DNA of 40,306 nt from Bacteroidota bacterium (GTDB taxonomy: Bacteria; Bacteroidota; Bacteroidia; NS11-12g; UBA955): assembly GCA_027488835.1 (NCBI GenBank), contig JAIYAW010000005.1, forward strand, positions 1 through 40,306. The letters are read 5' to 3'. The notes below the pieces were generated by a model. It was not told where the DNA came from. It ran no database searches and worked only from the letters and a program-made list of their open reading frames with translations. The position numbers and the translations under genes are program-made. Positions 1 to 7,979 of this stretch are shown piece by piece; positions within the stretch are counted from its first letter, which is position 1; each line of letters begins with the position of its first letter.

Positions 1-70
1 CAGAGAAGTTAAGCCCCTCAGCGCAGATGATACTTGGGTAATACCTGGGAAAGTATGTCGCCGCCGTCCT
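1..70 (+). rRNA. rrf: 5S ribosomal RNA, 3' part
   Basis: The first bases match the conserved 3' half of bacterial 5S rRNA: a CAGAAGTTAAGCCCCTCAGCG-like block (here with AGAGAAG) followed by a GATGATACTTGGG arm and the closing GTCGCCGCC strand. The 5' part lies outside the window. The exact 3' end, around 67-72, is inferred. It is followed at once by a terminator, so this is the end of an rRNA operon read left to right. Confidence 0.9.
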
Positions 71-80
71 AATAAGTCTA

Positions 81-107
81 AAAAGCCTCACTCGTGAGGC
101 TTTTTTT
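81..107 (+). terminator. Rho-independent terminator of the rRNA operon
   Basis: A perfect stem AAAAGCCTCA / TGAGGCTTTT with a CTCG loop runs straight into a T tract. It starts about ten bases after the 5S rRNA and has the classic intrinsic terminator layout. Confidence 0.9.
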
Positions 108-320
108 GTTTAAACCTATTGTTGCACTCAGTTAGTTGACATTGCTTCGCAAGTTGAAGCCTACGGCTGTTGACGGCACTACGGCGTTTATGCCTTCGGC
201 TGTTTACGCTTCGCTGTATACAGCTTTGCCTGTTTCCATCGCTAGCGCGAGTTTAAATTTCGTTGTTTACGGCTATCGTCTGTTTACGCTTCGCTGTTAT
301 TTTTAGCAGTAAAACAATCT

Positions 321-357
321 TTATAAACCCTTATAAACTCCCTAAACTTTTATAAAC
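321..357 (+). repeat. Decamer array of TTATAAAC (copy A)
   Basis: TTATAAAC begins at 321, 331 and 350, with the related CCCTAAAC at 340, so the step is nine to ten bases. It lies in the spacer before the gene at 413 and touches the palindrome at 360-377. Three similar arrays lie at 4016-4053, 22686-22714 and 23170-23197. Confidence 0.75.
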
Positions 358-359
358 GC

Positions 360-377
360 TCCCGAAAGCTTTCGGGA
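360..377. repeat. 18-bp perfect palindrome, dispersed repeat
   Basis: TCCCGAAAGCTTTCGGGA is a perfect palindrome centred on AAGCTT. The overlapping 18-mer CGAAAGCTTTCGGGATAA (363-380) recurs identically at 23124-23141, again beside a TTATAAAC array. No T tract follows, so it does not look like an ordinary terminator. Confidence 0.8.
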
Positions 378-400
378 TAAACCATCTAATTCCTTTTCAT

Positions 401-408
401 TACCTTTG
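401..408 (+). promoter_or_regulatory. Candidate -7 promoter element (TACCTTTG)
   Basis: TACCTTTG fits the Bacteroidota -7 consensus TAnnTTTG. It ends only four bases before the ATG at 413, so transcription would begin at or next to the start codon. Either the message is leaderless or the true start is further in. No clear -33 TTTG is seen at the expected distance. Confidence 0.45.
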
Positions 409-412
409 TGCA

Positions 413-1129
413 ATGATCCACTCCGGTAGCATACTTACAAAAAAACGACATTCAAATAGCCCGGATCACACTTTCGGTGATGTGTACATAAACGATAAAG
501 TTTTTACCGTAAAAAAATTGGTTTACGACAACTACCATGTTGGCGATAAAGTAAATTACGCCTATACTAATCATGTGAGTTTCTCTGGTGTACAATTTCA
601 TAATTTGATAGATATTAGTTTGACTGAACGGAATACTGTTAAAGTTGAATCACATAAAGCTGTAGTAGATGCAGACCATCTAGAAATTAAATTTTATGAT
701 GCTCAAACATCTAAATTTTTCTTCTGGATCAAAATAGTCTTTCTCAGTTTTGCCTTATTCTTTGTAGAAATGTACTTCTTAGCAAGATTTGAATTTGACA
801 AACAACTTGAAACTATTTTTGGTGCGAAATTATTTTTGCCAATCATCTTCTTGGTCTTTTTTGTATTAAATTTTATCGGCTTTACTCCTTTGCTCAGGTT
901 ACGTAAATTTAAAAAATTAATGTCCCTCGAAAAAACTTTAATAAGAACTCAAGCAATAGAATTTGTTCAGGAAAATGACTCTGACGTTTGTTTTGTTTCT
1001 TATTTCGACAATGGCCAAATTCAACAGCAACAAATAACAATGGATATCTTTCACAAAATTAAAACATATCCATTGATAGAAATTTCACTCTTGAATAATC
1101 ATTGTTTTTACGAGATTGTTGGTATTTAA
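413..1129 (+). CDS. Unknown protein with two membrane helices
   Basis: This 238-residue protein is not recognised. The first ~95 residues are soluble, with a beta-rich look and a YHVGDKVNYAY segment reminiscent of small barrel folds. Two hydrophobic helices follow at roughly 102-124 and 139-161. A basic stretch (LRLRKFKKLM) comes next, then a soluble C-terminal tail of about 70 residues. There is no signal peptide, so it is probably an inner-membrane protein with both ends in the cytoplasm. It stands alone between the rRNA operon and the tetR promoter. The start is uncertain because the only promoter-like element nearly touches the ATG. Confidence 0.75.
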   Translation: MIHSGSILTKKRHSNSPDHTFGDVYINDKVFTVKKLVYDNYHVGDKVNYAYTNHVSFSGVQFHNLIDISLTERNTVKVESHKAVVDADHLEIKFYDAQTSKFFFWIKIVFLSFALFFVEMYFLARFEFDKQLETIFGAKLFLPIIFLVFFVLNFIGFTPLLRLRKFKKLMSLEKTLIRTQAIEFVQENDSDVCFVSYFDNGQIQQQQITMDIFHKIKTYPLIEISLLNNHCFYEIVGI

Positions 1130-1189
1130 TTACTTTATATTCATCGTTTTTTGTGATTCTTGTCATTTTGATTTCCTTGTAAATTTTTT

Positions 1190-1219
1190 TTTGATATTCC
1201 AATAATTGTTTTATATTTG
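1190..1219 (+). promoter_or_regulatory. Promoter of the tetR-paaABCD unit
   Basis: TTTG at 1190-1193 is followed after 18 bases by TATATTTG at 1212-1219. This is a good match to the Bacteroidota -33/-7 promoter (TTTG, about 19 bases, TAnnTTTG). The palindromic operator at 1224-1239 covers the expected transcription start. Confidence 0.75.
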
Positions 1220-1223
1220 CAAT

Positions 1224-1239
1224 ACTAACAAGCGTTAGT
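1224..1239. promoter_or_regulatory. Palindromic operator, probably for the TetR regulator
   Basis: ACTAAC-AAGC-GTTAGT has perfect six-base arms. It lies four bases after the -7 element and six bases before the tetR start codon. A repressor bound here would block transcription initiation, which is the usual autoregulatory layout of TetR-family genes. The same half-site recurs inverted at the end of paaD (4536-4551). Confidence 0.75.
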
Positions 1240-1245
1240 TAGTTT

Positions 1246-1821
1246 ATGTCGCCACGAAAGCTAGAAATATTCCAAACTGCTCTATCCCTCATGAAATCAA
1301 AGGGCTATGCAAATACCACCATGCGTGATATTGCATCTGCGGTGAATATGGAAGCGGCGAGTTTGTACAATCATATTACATCCAAAGAAGATCTCTTGGC
1401 AATAACTTGCTTTGATCTTGCCAATCAATTCGAAAAAGGGATATTAGAAGTGAACGACATTTACTTCGATGCCAAAGAAAAGTTGAGAATGGCCATTGAA
1501 GCGCATACACAAATTTTAACTGCCAACCTTGATGCTTCCTATGTGTTTCTTCATGAATGGCGTCATTTATCAGCCGACAAACTCAACGAATTTAAACAAC
1601 GCCGCGACAATTACGAAAACGGCTTTATTGAAATTTTGAAACTTGGCGAAAATGAAGGCGTATTCAATGAGGTTGATGAAAAATTTGTGGTGATTACAAT
1701 TCTCTCAACATTGAACGCAACAATTGAATGGTATAAACCCAACGGTTCTTTATCTCCCAAGCAAGTTGCTCAAAAATTGTCTGATTTCATATTAAACGGA
1801 TTACTCAATACAAAAAATTAA
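1246..1821 (+). CDS. TetR/AcrR-family transcriptional repressor
   Basis: This is a 191-residue TetR-type regulator. The N-terminal helix-turn-helix is clear: the first helix resembles EIFQTALSLMKSKGYANTT, followed by MRDIASAVNMEAASLYNHI and SKEDLL, which are hallmark positions of the family (about residues 8-50). The C-terminal helical part is a ligand-binding and dimerisation domain. The next gene, paaA, starts 32 bases downstream on the same strand with no visible promoter between them. The regulator therefore probably controls its own expression and that of the phenylacetyl-CoA epoxidase genes. By analogy with other paa repressors the ligand may be phenylacetyl-CoA or another acyl-CoA; that is inference. 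Confidence 0.9.
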   Translation: MSPRKLEIFQTALSLMKSKGYANTTMRDIASAVNMEAASLYNHITSKEDLLAITCFDLANQFEKGILEVNDIYFDAKEKLRMAIEAHTQILTANLDASYVFLHEWRHLSADKLNEFKQRRDNYENGFIEILKLGENEGVFNEVDEKFVVITILSTLNATIEWYKPNGSLSPKQVAQKLSDFILNGLLNTKN

Positions 1822-1853
1822 CAAAAAACTAAAAACCATAAACCCAATATATT

Positions 1854-2846
1854 ATGTACGGAAATGCTTATGTAGACCCTGAAAATAAGATCGTAAACAG
1901 TATCACTGCAAATGAAGATCCTATTAAATTAGCTGAATTCGAATCAAGAATTGCTGCCGGCGACAAAATCGAACCAATGGATTGGATGCCTGCTGAATAT
2001 AAAAAGCAACTTGTTCGTATGATTGAACAACATGCCCACTCAGAAATCATTGGTGCTTTGCCAGAAGGTACTTGGATTACCCGTGCCCCAGGTTTTCGTA
2101 GAAAATTGGCGTTAATGGCCAAAGTTCAAGACGAAATTGGACATGGACAATTGTTGTATAGCGCTGCAGAAACTTTAGGAAAAAGCAGAGAAGCAATGAC
2201 AAACGATTTAATTACAGGTAAAAGTAAATATAGCAACGTGTTTAACTACCCAGCAAAAACTTGGGCAGATAGCGCTGTAATTGCTTGGTTGATTGATGCT
2301 GGTGCAATCGTAAACCAATTGGCAAATAGCAAAGGTAGCTATGGTCCTTATTGCCGTGCACTCGATCGTATTTGTGCTGAAGAGTCTTTCCACTTGAAAT
2401 ATGGCCATGATAACGTGGTATTCTTGGCAACTGGAACTCCTGTTCAACGTGCAATGGTACAAGATGCATTAAACCGTTGGTGGGAACCAATTATGCACTT
2501 TTTTGGTCCTCCAGACAAAGAATCTATCCATAGCGCAACATTGATGCGTTGGAAAGTGAAAATGGGTTCTAACGACGATATGAGAAACATGTTCTTGGAT
2601 ATGTACGTTCCTAAAATTTGGGATTTAGGTTTAACCTTGCCTGATGAAAATCTTCATAAAAATGAAGAAACCGGTCGTTGGGAATACACCGAACCAAATT
2701 GGGAAGTATTTAAGCAAGTAATCAACGGAAATGGTCCGTGTAACAAAGAGCGTTTGGCTGTTCGCAGAAAAGCAGAAGAAAACGGCCGTTGGGTGCGTAA
2801 GGCTTTGGCTAAGCCATCTGAGAAATATGTTACTCCACTGTCTTAA
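1854..2846 (+). CDS. paaA: Phenylacetyl-CoA epoxidase, catalytic subunit PaaA
   Basis: PaaA is the diiron subunit of the ring 1,2-phenylacetyl-CoA epoxidase, which uses oxygen to form the ring epoxide in aerobic phenylacetate breakdown. The protein has 330 residues, slightly longer than the E. coli enzyme because of an N-terminal extension. Diiron ligand motifs are visible: E64 in a QHAHSEIIG segment, E94-x-x-H97 (QDEIGHG), D148 (WLIDAG) and E177-x-x-H180 ([11 protein letters not shown]). It heads the structural genes; paaB follows after 12 bases. All expected metal-binding motifs are present, so it should be active if its partners are supplied. Confidence 0.96.
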   Translation: MYGNAYVDPENKIVNSITANEDPIKLAEFESRIAAGDKIEPMDWMPAEYKKQLVRMIEQHAHSEIIGALPEGTWITRAPGFRRKLALMAKVQDEIGHGQLLYSAAETLGKSREAMTNDLITGKSKYSNVFNYPAKTWADSAVIAWLIDAGAIVNQLANSKGSYGPYCRALDRICAEESFHLKYGHDNVVFLATGTPVQRAMVQDALNRWWEPIMHFFGPPDKESIHSATLMRWKVKMGSNDDMRNMFLDMYVPKIWDLGLTLPDENLHKNEETGRWEYTEPNWEVFKQVINGNGPCNKERLAVRRKAEENGRWVRKALAKPSEKYVTPLS

Positions 2847-2858
2847 TCCCTCAAAATA

Positions 2859-3236
2859 ATGAACATTGTTAGTATTGATCCCCGTGTAAATCGTTCTCAA
2901 ATTGACGAAAACACACAAGAGGGAATAGCAAATCCATTAGAGCACTTTCAAACCTATGAAGTTTTTGAACAAAAGAAGCGTGGTGCACACCACATTCATG
3001 TTGGAAGCGTTCATGCACCAAGTGCTGAAATGGCTGTAATTTTTGCAAAAGAGCAGTATTCTCGCCGTGGCCAATGTGTGAATCTGTGGGTTGTGAAAAC
3101 AGCCGATGTGTTTGCAACAGAATATGAAGATTCAGATATTTTTGATACTATTTCTGATAAGACTTACAGAGAACCAGAAGCCTACAAGGTAATTGATAGG
3201 ATCAATGCATTTAAAGAACGTCAAAAAGCAAATTAA
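2859..3236 (+). CDS. paaB: Phenylacetyl-CoA epoxidase subunit PaaB
   Basis: PaaB is a small structural subunit that bridges PaaA-PaaC units in the epoxidase complex. The family core is clear: YEVFEQKKRGAHHIHVGSVH, then APSAEMAVIFAKEQYSRRG and NLWVV. At 125 residues it is longer than the ~95-residue E. coli protein, mainly through an acidic N-terminal stretch of about 30 residues and a C-terminal tail. A TCCCTCA motif lies in the 12-base gap just before its ATG. It sits between paaA and paaC, with a five-base gap to paaC. Confidence 0.95.
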   Translation: MNIVSIDPRVNRSQIDENTQEGIANPLEHFQTYEVFEQKKRGAHHIHVGSVHAPSAEMAVIFAKEQYSRRGQCVNLWVVKTADVFATEYEDSDIFDTISDKTYREPEAYKVIDRINAFKERQKAN

Positions 3237-3241
3237 CAATC

Positions 3242-4009
3242 ATGGAATTTACAGATAAACATGTACAAGGTTTAAAAGACCTATTATATAAAATGGCTGA
3301 TGATTTGTTAATCATTGGGCACAGAAACAGTGAATGGACAGGTTTGGGACCGGTATTAGAAGAAGATATTGCTTTTTCAAGTATGGCTCAAGATAAAGTT
3401 GGACAATCATTGGCATTGTATGAAATCTTGCACCAATTGGGTGAGAGCGACCCTGATACGGTGGCTTTTACAAGAAACGCACCTCAATTTCATTGTTCCC
3501 AATTGGTTGAATTGCCAATAGGAGAGTATGATTTTTCTTTGGTGCGCCATTTCTTTTTCGACCATGCTGATGCCATTCGTTTCGATATGCTTGCAACCAC
3601 CGTGGTTGAACCTTTGCAAATGGTAGCCAAGAAATTTCGTGGCGAAATTAAATACCACACCATGCATGCAGATATTTGGATGAAGCAATTGGGTGAATCT
3701 GAAGAAGCCAAAATGAGAATTCAAAGTACTATCAATGAAGTGTTTCCTTATGCTTTGGGTATGTTTGAACCTTCAGAGTTTGAAGCTGAATTGCAAGAAG
3801 CAGGAATATTTGACGGTGAATTTGCTTTGCGTGAAAAATGGTTGAACAAAGTAGTTCCATTGTTGGAATCTTATGGATATTCCGTTCCAAATGCAGAAAC
3901 CATTATACCAGAATTTGGTGGAAGAAAAGGCCAACACACCGAACATTTACAACCTCTTTTGGATGAAATGACAGAAGTATTTGCCATTGATCCAGGTGCG
4001 GATTGGTAA
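3242..4009 (+). CDS. paaC: Phenylacetyl-CoA epoxidase subunit PaaC
   Basis: PaaC is the structural ferritin-like partner of PaaA. The 255-residue length is typical. The signature ADDLLIIGHRNSEWTGLGP followed by LEEDIAFSSMAQDKVGQ is recognisable, as is the ADAIRFDM...YHTMHADIWMKQL stretch further on. PaaC resembles PaaA in fold but in known systems does not carry out catalysis itself. It begins five bases after paaB, consistent with one message. The gap to paaD contains a four-copy decamer array. Confidence 0.95.
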   Translation: MEFTDKHVQGLKDLLYKMADDLLIIGHRNSEWTGLGPVLEEDIAFSSMAQDKVGQSLALYEILHQLGESDPDTVAFTRNAPQFHCSQLVELPIGEYDFSLVRHFFFDHADAIRFDMLATTVVEPLQMVAKKFRGEIKYHTMHADIWMKQLGESEEAKMRIQSTINEVFPYALGMFEPSEFEAELQEAGIFDGEFALREKWLNKVVPLLESYGYSVPNAETIIPEFGGRKGQHTEHLQPLLDEMTEVFAIDPGADW

Positions 4010-4015
4010 AAAAAG

Positions 4016-4053
4016 GTTTATGAAGGTTTATAAGGGTTTATGAAGGTTTAGAA
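4016..4053 (-). repeat. Decamer array of TTATAAAC (copy B, reverse orientation)
   Basis: On the plus strand GTTTATGA, GTTTATAA, GTTTATGA and GTTTAGAA begin at 4016, 4026, 4036 and 4046, exactly ten bases apart. The complement is the TTATAAAC unit of the other arrays. This copy fills almost the whole 55-base gap between paaC and paaD, so it is probably transcribed inside the operon. Confidence 0.75.
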
Positions 4054-4064
4054 GTACAGAAGAA

Positions 4065-4544
4065 ATGACAGAAAAGATTAAATCCATATTGGAGTCGGTG
4101 ATGGATCCGGAAATTCCAACATTGTCTATTGTAGACCTAGGAATTGTTACAGGAATTATATCAGAAACAGAGGGGCAGGCTCATATCAAGCTTACCCCTA
4201 CCTTTTCTGGTTGCCCTGCCTTAAAAATAATGGAAACCATGGTGCATGACAAACTCATTGAAGAAGGCTACACAGATGTGAAAGTCCACACTTCGTTTGA
4301 TGTACAATGGAATTCTAACTTGATTTCTGAAAAAGGATTGGCTGCCCTTAAAAAACATGGATTGGCACCACCACCCAAACACGATGGTTACATTGAACTT
4401 GATGTGTTGAGCGATACCCCTTGTCCGCTCTGCGATTCAAGAAATACAACCATGAGTACCCCTTTTGGTCCCACACTTTGCAGAAGCATGCACTATTGCA
4501 ATAATTGCAAAAATGCTTTTGAGGGATTTAAACCTGTTAGTTAA
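4065..4544 (+). CDS. paaD: PaaD, DUF59-type maturation factor of the epoxidase
   Basis: PaaD belongs to the MIP18/DUF59 family that helps assemble iron-sulfur clusters, and in known paa operons it is thought to serve the reductase PaaE. The N-terminal domain shows VMDPEIPTLSIVDLGIV and the conserved SGCPA with C50. The C-terminal part is a zinc-ribbon-like segment with C120-x-x-C123, C139, C145 and C148. The length of 159 residues fits the family. An inverted repeat made of the same half-sites as the tetR operator overlaps its stop codon. No paaE follows, which is notable because PaaE is the supposed client. Confidence 0.93.
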   Translation: MTEKIKSILESVMDPEIPTLSIVDLGIVTGIISETEGQAHIKLTPTFSGCPALKIMETMVHDKLIEEGYTDVKVHTSFDVQWNSNLISEKGLAALKKHGLAPPPKHDGYIELDVLSDTPCPLCDSRNTTMSTPFGPTLCRSMHYCNNCKNAFEGFKPVS

Positions 4545-4551
4545 AACTAAC
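4536..4551. promoter_or_regulatory. Inverted repeat at the paaD stop: weak terminator or second TetR-type site
   Basis: GTTAGTTAAAACTAAC is a perfect inverted repeat followed by TTTT. It uses the same GTTAGT/ACTAAC half-sites as the operator at 1224-1239, but in the opposite arm order. As RNA it would form a weak A/U-rich hairpin ending the paa message. As DNA it could bind the same regulator. Confidence 0.45.
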
Positions 4552-4591
4552 TTTTGATTTACCTTTACTGCGTTAATCGTATTCAGTAGGT

Positions 4592-7267
4592 ATGTCAGTT
4601 TTCAAAAGCTTATTTTCAATTGCATTATTTTTTACAACTCATTTCATATATGCCCAACGTTGTGGGTATGATTATTTACAAGCCTTTGTTGTTGAAATTG
4701 TAGACAAGAACAACTCAGAAAATATTCCCAATTTAAAACTGACATTAACCAATGAATTTGGTGAAAAATTAGAATATCCACGTCCAATCTCAAACGAATA
4801 TTCTTTGCCTGAGGAAGCTCAGCATATTTCATCGCCAACGCGATTAAAACTTCCGTTTTTGAAAAATTACCAACCGTCAAATTTGATGGAGTTTTGGGAA
4901 AATGGGAACACAAAAGGATTGTCTCACCCGGGTATAAATCAACCTGCTCACATAAAATTATCTGATAATTTATATGTTATTTTTATTCAATTTCAACATT
5001 CACCAAACAAGCCTATAGCATTGCCAAATTTTCAGATTTTGGTTGAAGACCCCGATAGCATCAAACATTTTAATCAATTTCCGAGAAGACTGTTTCGATT
5101 GAATCCTGAAAAGGCAGTATACTTATGTGCCAATCATTTAATAGGGAAAAGTGAAGGTATTTTTGATCATGTTTATCATTTAGATGGGACCAAGTTTGCA
5201 CCTCAGAAATTTGATTTGTCCGTGGGAAATCCACTCTACGCGGGTAAAGTTGAGCGCCCTTTTTATTTTGATTTAGATTTCCAACCTGTAAATCATCATG
5301 TGCATCGTACTGAAATGATTGACATGAAGTTGGAATCAGTAAACGTGTTTTCTGGACGAGATTTGCGATTTGTACAAAAAATTGTTCCACAACATTTTGC
5401 GAAATATGCAAAATTGCAAACCCAAAATCAAGATTTTAAAGAATTGAAATTAGGTGTTTTTCCAAAGTTTTGGAAACCCGAAATGCTTCATGAATTGAAT
5501 TTGAAACAAGGTAGTAACAAGAATAATTTGATTTCTGTGCTTTATCAAAAAGGACGATCTTCTTCGGGCGTGCCACACCAACATAATCTTTACTTCCGTT
5601 ATGATTCAACTTCCAATAAGTTTGTTTTCGATTCTCTATTGAGTGAGTTTCCCAATGTGCAGTTTGATGAAGAACCCAATAAAATTATTCGGTATGTGAT
5701 AACCGATAATCAATACGAATGTAAATTGATGTATTATATTCTTGAGGGACACATATGGAAGTTTTACAAAGAGAAGATCATTCGCGGGGAGTCTGTTCAA
5801 TTGCAAATTTCTAAGTCAGTTTTAAGTAATCTTTATGTTTTTGGGTTTATACAAGACAAAGTAACCAAGTTTGAAGTAGAAGCGAAAAGTCATTTTACAG
5901 ATACAATTTGGTTTGTGAATAAAGGGAAATCTACTGTTGATTTATCTAATTATACGTTGGTGCAAACCCACAATCAAAGGTTATTGAAGGTTGAGAAAGT
6001 TGTAGTTCCCTCTGAATTAAAAGTGAGGGATACGGCCATGATTATATTTCATTTGGAGACAGTGCCCAATATGTTGGCTCTGAGTATGGCAATGCCTTTT
6101 GAGTATCTGGATGTGAAAATAGAGTTTGCTTTTAACAAAACAGAAAAGTTACCCTTGAATTTCCGTTATTTGGGTATTTGTAAAGACCTAATTGAAAAAA
6201 AGACTGTGACTAAATTCAACCGTTATGATGATGCAATCATTGCAGAATCATTCTTTTTCAAAGAATATCAACGTGTGAATTATCAATTAAATACTGAAAA
6301 CAATCAGATTGCAGCAAACGGTAAATTGATCACAGAAAACGATACATTCAAAAGAGTAGGCGATTGGTATTTTACCAATCCCAGAAATATGATTACATAT
6401 TCTCGTGAGTTTGAATTTCAGGTTACCGCCGATAAGGAAAAGGTGGATTCAACGTTGAAAATATTTGCTGTGAAAAAAGGAATCCAAACAGAATTAAAAT
6501 ACCGTTATCAATTCGATTGGTTTCGATTGTGGCTTGATCCCAAGATAGATTCTATCATTTTTCAATGGAATAACTACTCCAATACCATATCCAAACTGAA
6601 CAACTACTATTATCAATCTAAATTTATTGTTGATTTGATTAAAAATGATAGCAAACTGGTGTTTCCTAAGAAATATTCCGAATTCATTGTAAACGAATCA
6701 ATTGTATTCGATAATCAATTGTTTCTATTAAAGTTGAAGTCTAAAAATGATGGAAAACTTGATCTACAAAGAAGCGAGTTTATGTGGAAATATAACAAAA
6801 TCAAGTTTCAAGTTGATTCGCGTTATTCAGAAGAATATTTGTTGGTTGATTTTGAGGGATATTCAAAGGATGAAATTAACTCGTGGCTTTCCAAATGGAT
6901 GGGAAAGAACGAAATTGAATCTGCGCATCAAAGTCTGCACAACGGGAAATATAGAATCGCTTATTTAGGAAATAGCCTAACGATCAAACCAATTCAAAGT
7001 ATTTACGGTGATAGCCTCAATAAAATTGTGAGTAAGGTTGGATTCAAGACAAACCACAATTTTGGTGATGGTTCTTATCAAGTAAAATCTAAAACGGGTA
7101 TTTGTGATCAAGCTTTGTTTGAAGGGATGTTGAAAATAATTTTAGACAAAAGATTAATCATTGCGAATCCAGAGTTTTTCAATCCTATAAAAATCACCTT
7201 TGATAAAGGCGATCGCGAAGGAATGCTGGATCAACCTAAAATTCGAATGCCTAAACCAAAAAACTAA
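4592..7267 (+). CDS. Large secreted protein of unknown function
   Basis: This 891-residue protein is not recognised. It begins with a signal peptide (MSVFKSLFSIALFFTTHFIYA, then QRC), so it is exported to the periplasm or beyond. The next ~100 residues (VVEIVDKNNSENIPNLKLTLTNEFG) resemble a small carboxypeptidase-regulatory or Ig-like beta domain. The rest is mixed and rich in aromatic and charged residues with no motif I can name. A C-terminal T9SS sorting domain is not visible; the end is basic and proline-rich (RMPKPKN). The gene follows paaD by 47 bases, but nothing in the protein points to phenylacetate metabolism. Its 3' end overlaps the convergent kdsB by 17 bases. Confidence 0.8.
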   Translation: MSVFKSLFSIALFFTTHFIYAQRCGYDYLQAFVVEIVDKNNSENIPNLKLTLTNEFGEKLEYPRPISNEYSLPEEAQHISSPTRLKLPFLKNYQPSNLMEFWENGNTKGLSHPGINQPAHIKLSDNLYVIFIQFQHSPNKPIALPNFQILVEDPDSIKHFNQFPRRLFRLNPEKAVYLCANHLIGKSEGIFDHVYHLDGTKFAPQKFDLSVGNPLYAGKVERPFYFDLDFQPVNHHVHRTEMIDMKLESVNVFSGRDLRFVQKIVPQHFAKYAKLQTQNQDFKELKLGVFPKFWKPEMLHELNLKQGSNKNNLISVLYQKGRSSSGVPHQHNLYFRYDSTSNKFVFDSLLSEFPNVQFDEEPNKIIRYVITDNQYECKLMYYILEGHIWKFYKEKIIRGESVQLQISKSVLSNLYVFGFIQDKVTKFEVEAKSHFTDTIWFVNKGKSTVDLSNYTLVQTHNQRLLKVEKVVVPSELKVRDTAMIIFHLETVPNMLALSMAMPFEYLDVKIEFAFNKTEKLPLNFRYLGICKDLIEKKTVTKFNRYDDAIIAESFFFKEYQRVNYQLNTENNQIAANGKLITENDTFKRVGDWYFTNPRNMITYSREFEFQVTADKEKVDSTLKIFAVKKGIQTELKYRYQFDWFRLWLDPKIDSIIFQWNNYSNTISKLNNYYYQSKFIVDLIKNDSKLVFPKKYSEFIVNESIVFDNQLFLLKLKSKNDGKLDLQRSEFMWKYNKIKFQVDSRYSEEYLLVDFEGYSKDEINSWLSKWMGKNEIESAHQSLHNGKYRIAYLGNSLTIKPIQSIYGDSLNKIVSKVGFKTNHNFGDGSYQVKSKTGICDQALFEGMLKIILDKRLIIANPEFFNPIKITFDKGDREGMLDQPKIRMPKPKN

Positions 7268-7979
7268 CTGCCTTAACCAAATCTTCGGGGGTGTCGATTG
7301 CAGGACTTGCCCAATCGGTTTCAACGATGTCAATGGCATAGCCGTTTTCTAACCAACGCAATTGTTCCAGCATTTCAGATTTTTCCAATGGAGTAGGAGC
7401 CAATTTGGTTATCTCTAGCAACACATTTGGCCTGAAAGCATACATACCAACATGTTTGTATGTGCTTAAATGTCCCTCTTCCCTCAAAAAAGGAATGGAA
7501 GAACGACTAAAATACAACGCACGTTGGTTTACACCAGCAACCACTTTTACTATGTTTGGGTTGTTGATGTCGTCAAGAGAAGTGAGTTCTTTTTTCAAGG
7601 TTGCAATTTGGGTGCTTGAATTTTGAAAACAATCAACCAACTGCTGTATTTGTTTTGCGGTAATAAAAGGTTCGTCCCCTTGAAGGTTCACAATTACGTC
7701 GCAATTCCAGTTCAATTGTTGCAACGCGTCGGCACAACGGTCAGTTCCACTGATGTGGTGAGAACTCGTCATCACCACTTTTGCAAATGATTGCACATGC
7801 TCAGCAATTCGAACATCATCGGTGGCCACTGCAATTCCAATTGTTGGATTGGCAGATTGCGCTGCTTCAACTGTGCGTTGAATGATGGTTTTACCGCCTA
7901 AATCAACCAAGGGTTTTCCCGGGAATCGGGTGCTGCCATATCGCGCAGGAATGATGATGCCAAATTGTGGTTTTTCCAT
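7251..7979 (-). CDS. kdsB: 3-deoxy-manno-octulosonate cytidylyltransferase (CMP-Kdo synthetase)
   Basis: KdsB activates Kdo with CTP to give CMP-Kdo, the donor for the inner core of lipopolysaccharide, in the cytoplasm. The 242-residue protein has the family signatures in order: IIPARYGSTRFPGKPL near the N-terminus, ATDDVRIAEHV, the SGTDRCADAL segment and NLQGDEPFI, and towards the end ETDWASPAIDTPEDL. The start codon overlaps the stop codon of the upstream alkaline phosphatase gene by one base (TAATG), which suggests translational coupling. The stop lies within the 3' end of the convergent gene at 4592-7267. Confidence 0.96.
   Translation of the reverse strand: MEKPQFGIIIPARYGSTRFPGKPLVDLGGKTIIQRTVEAAQSANPTIGIAVATDDVRIAEHVQSFAKVVMTSSHHISGTDRCADALQQLNWNCDVIVNLQGDEPFITAKQIQQLVDCFQNSSTQIATLKKELTSLDDINNPNIVKVVAGVNQRALYFSRSSIPFLREEGHLSTYKHVGMYAFRPNVLLEITKLAPTPLEKSEMLEQLRWLENGYAIDIVETDWASPAIDTPEDLVKAVSFLV

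Larger units (their letters stand above)
108..412. repeat. Gene-free, repeat-rich spacer after the rRNA operon
   Basis: No convincing gene is seen here. From about 160 to 300 the DNA is built of degenerate units around TACGGC, TTCGGC and TTTACGCTTCGCTGT. One 18-base unit, CTGTTTACGCTTCGCTGT, occurs identically at 200-217 and 280-297, exactly 80 bases apart. This part is visibly richer in G and C than the neighbouring genes. It is followed by a decamer array and a palindrome, listed separately. Confidence 0.7.

Noticed and set aside
1868-3724. Minus-strand frames opposite paaA, paaB and paaC
   Set aside because: They lie fully inside well-supported genes, have low-complexity or Cys/His-rich odd compositions, and no promoter or family motif.
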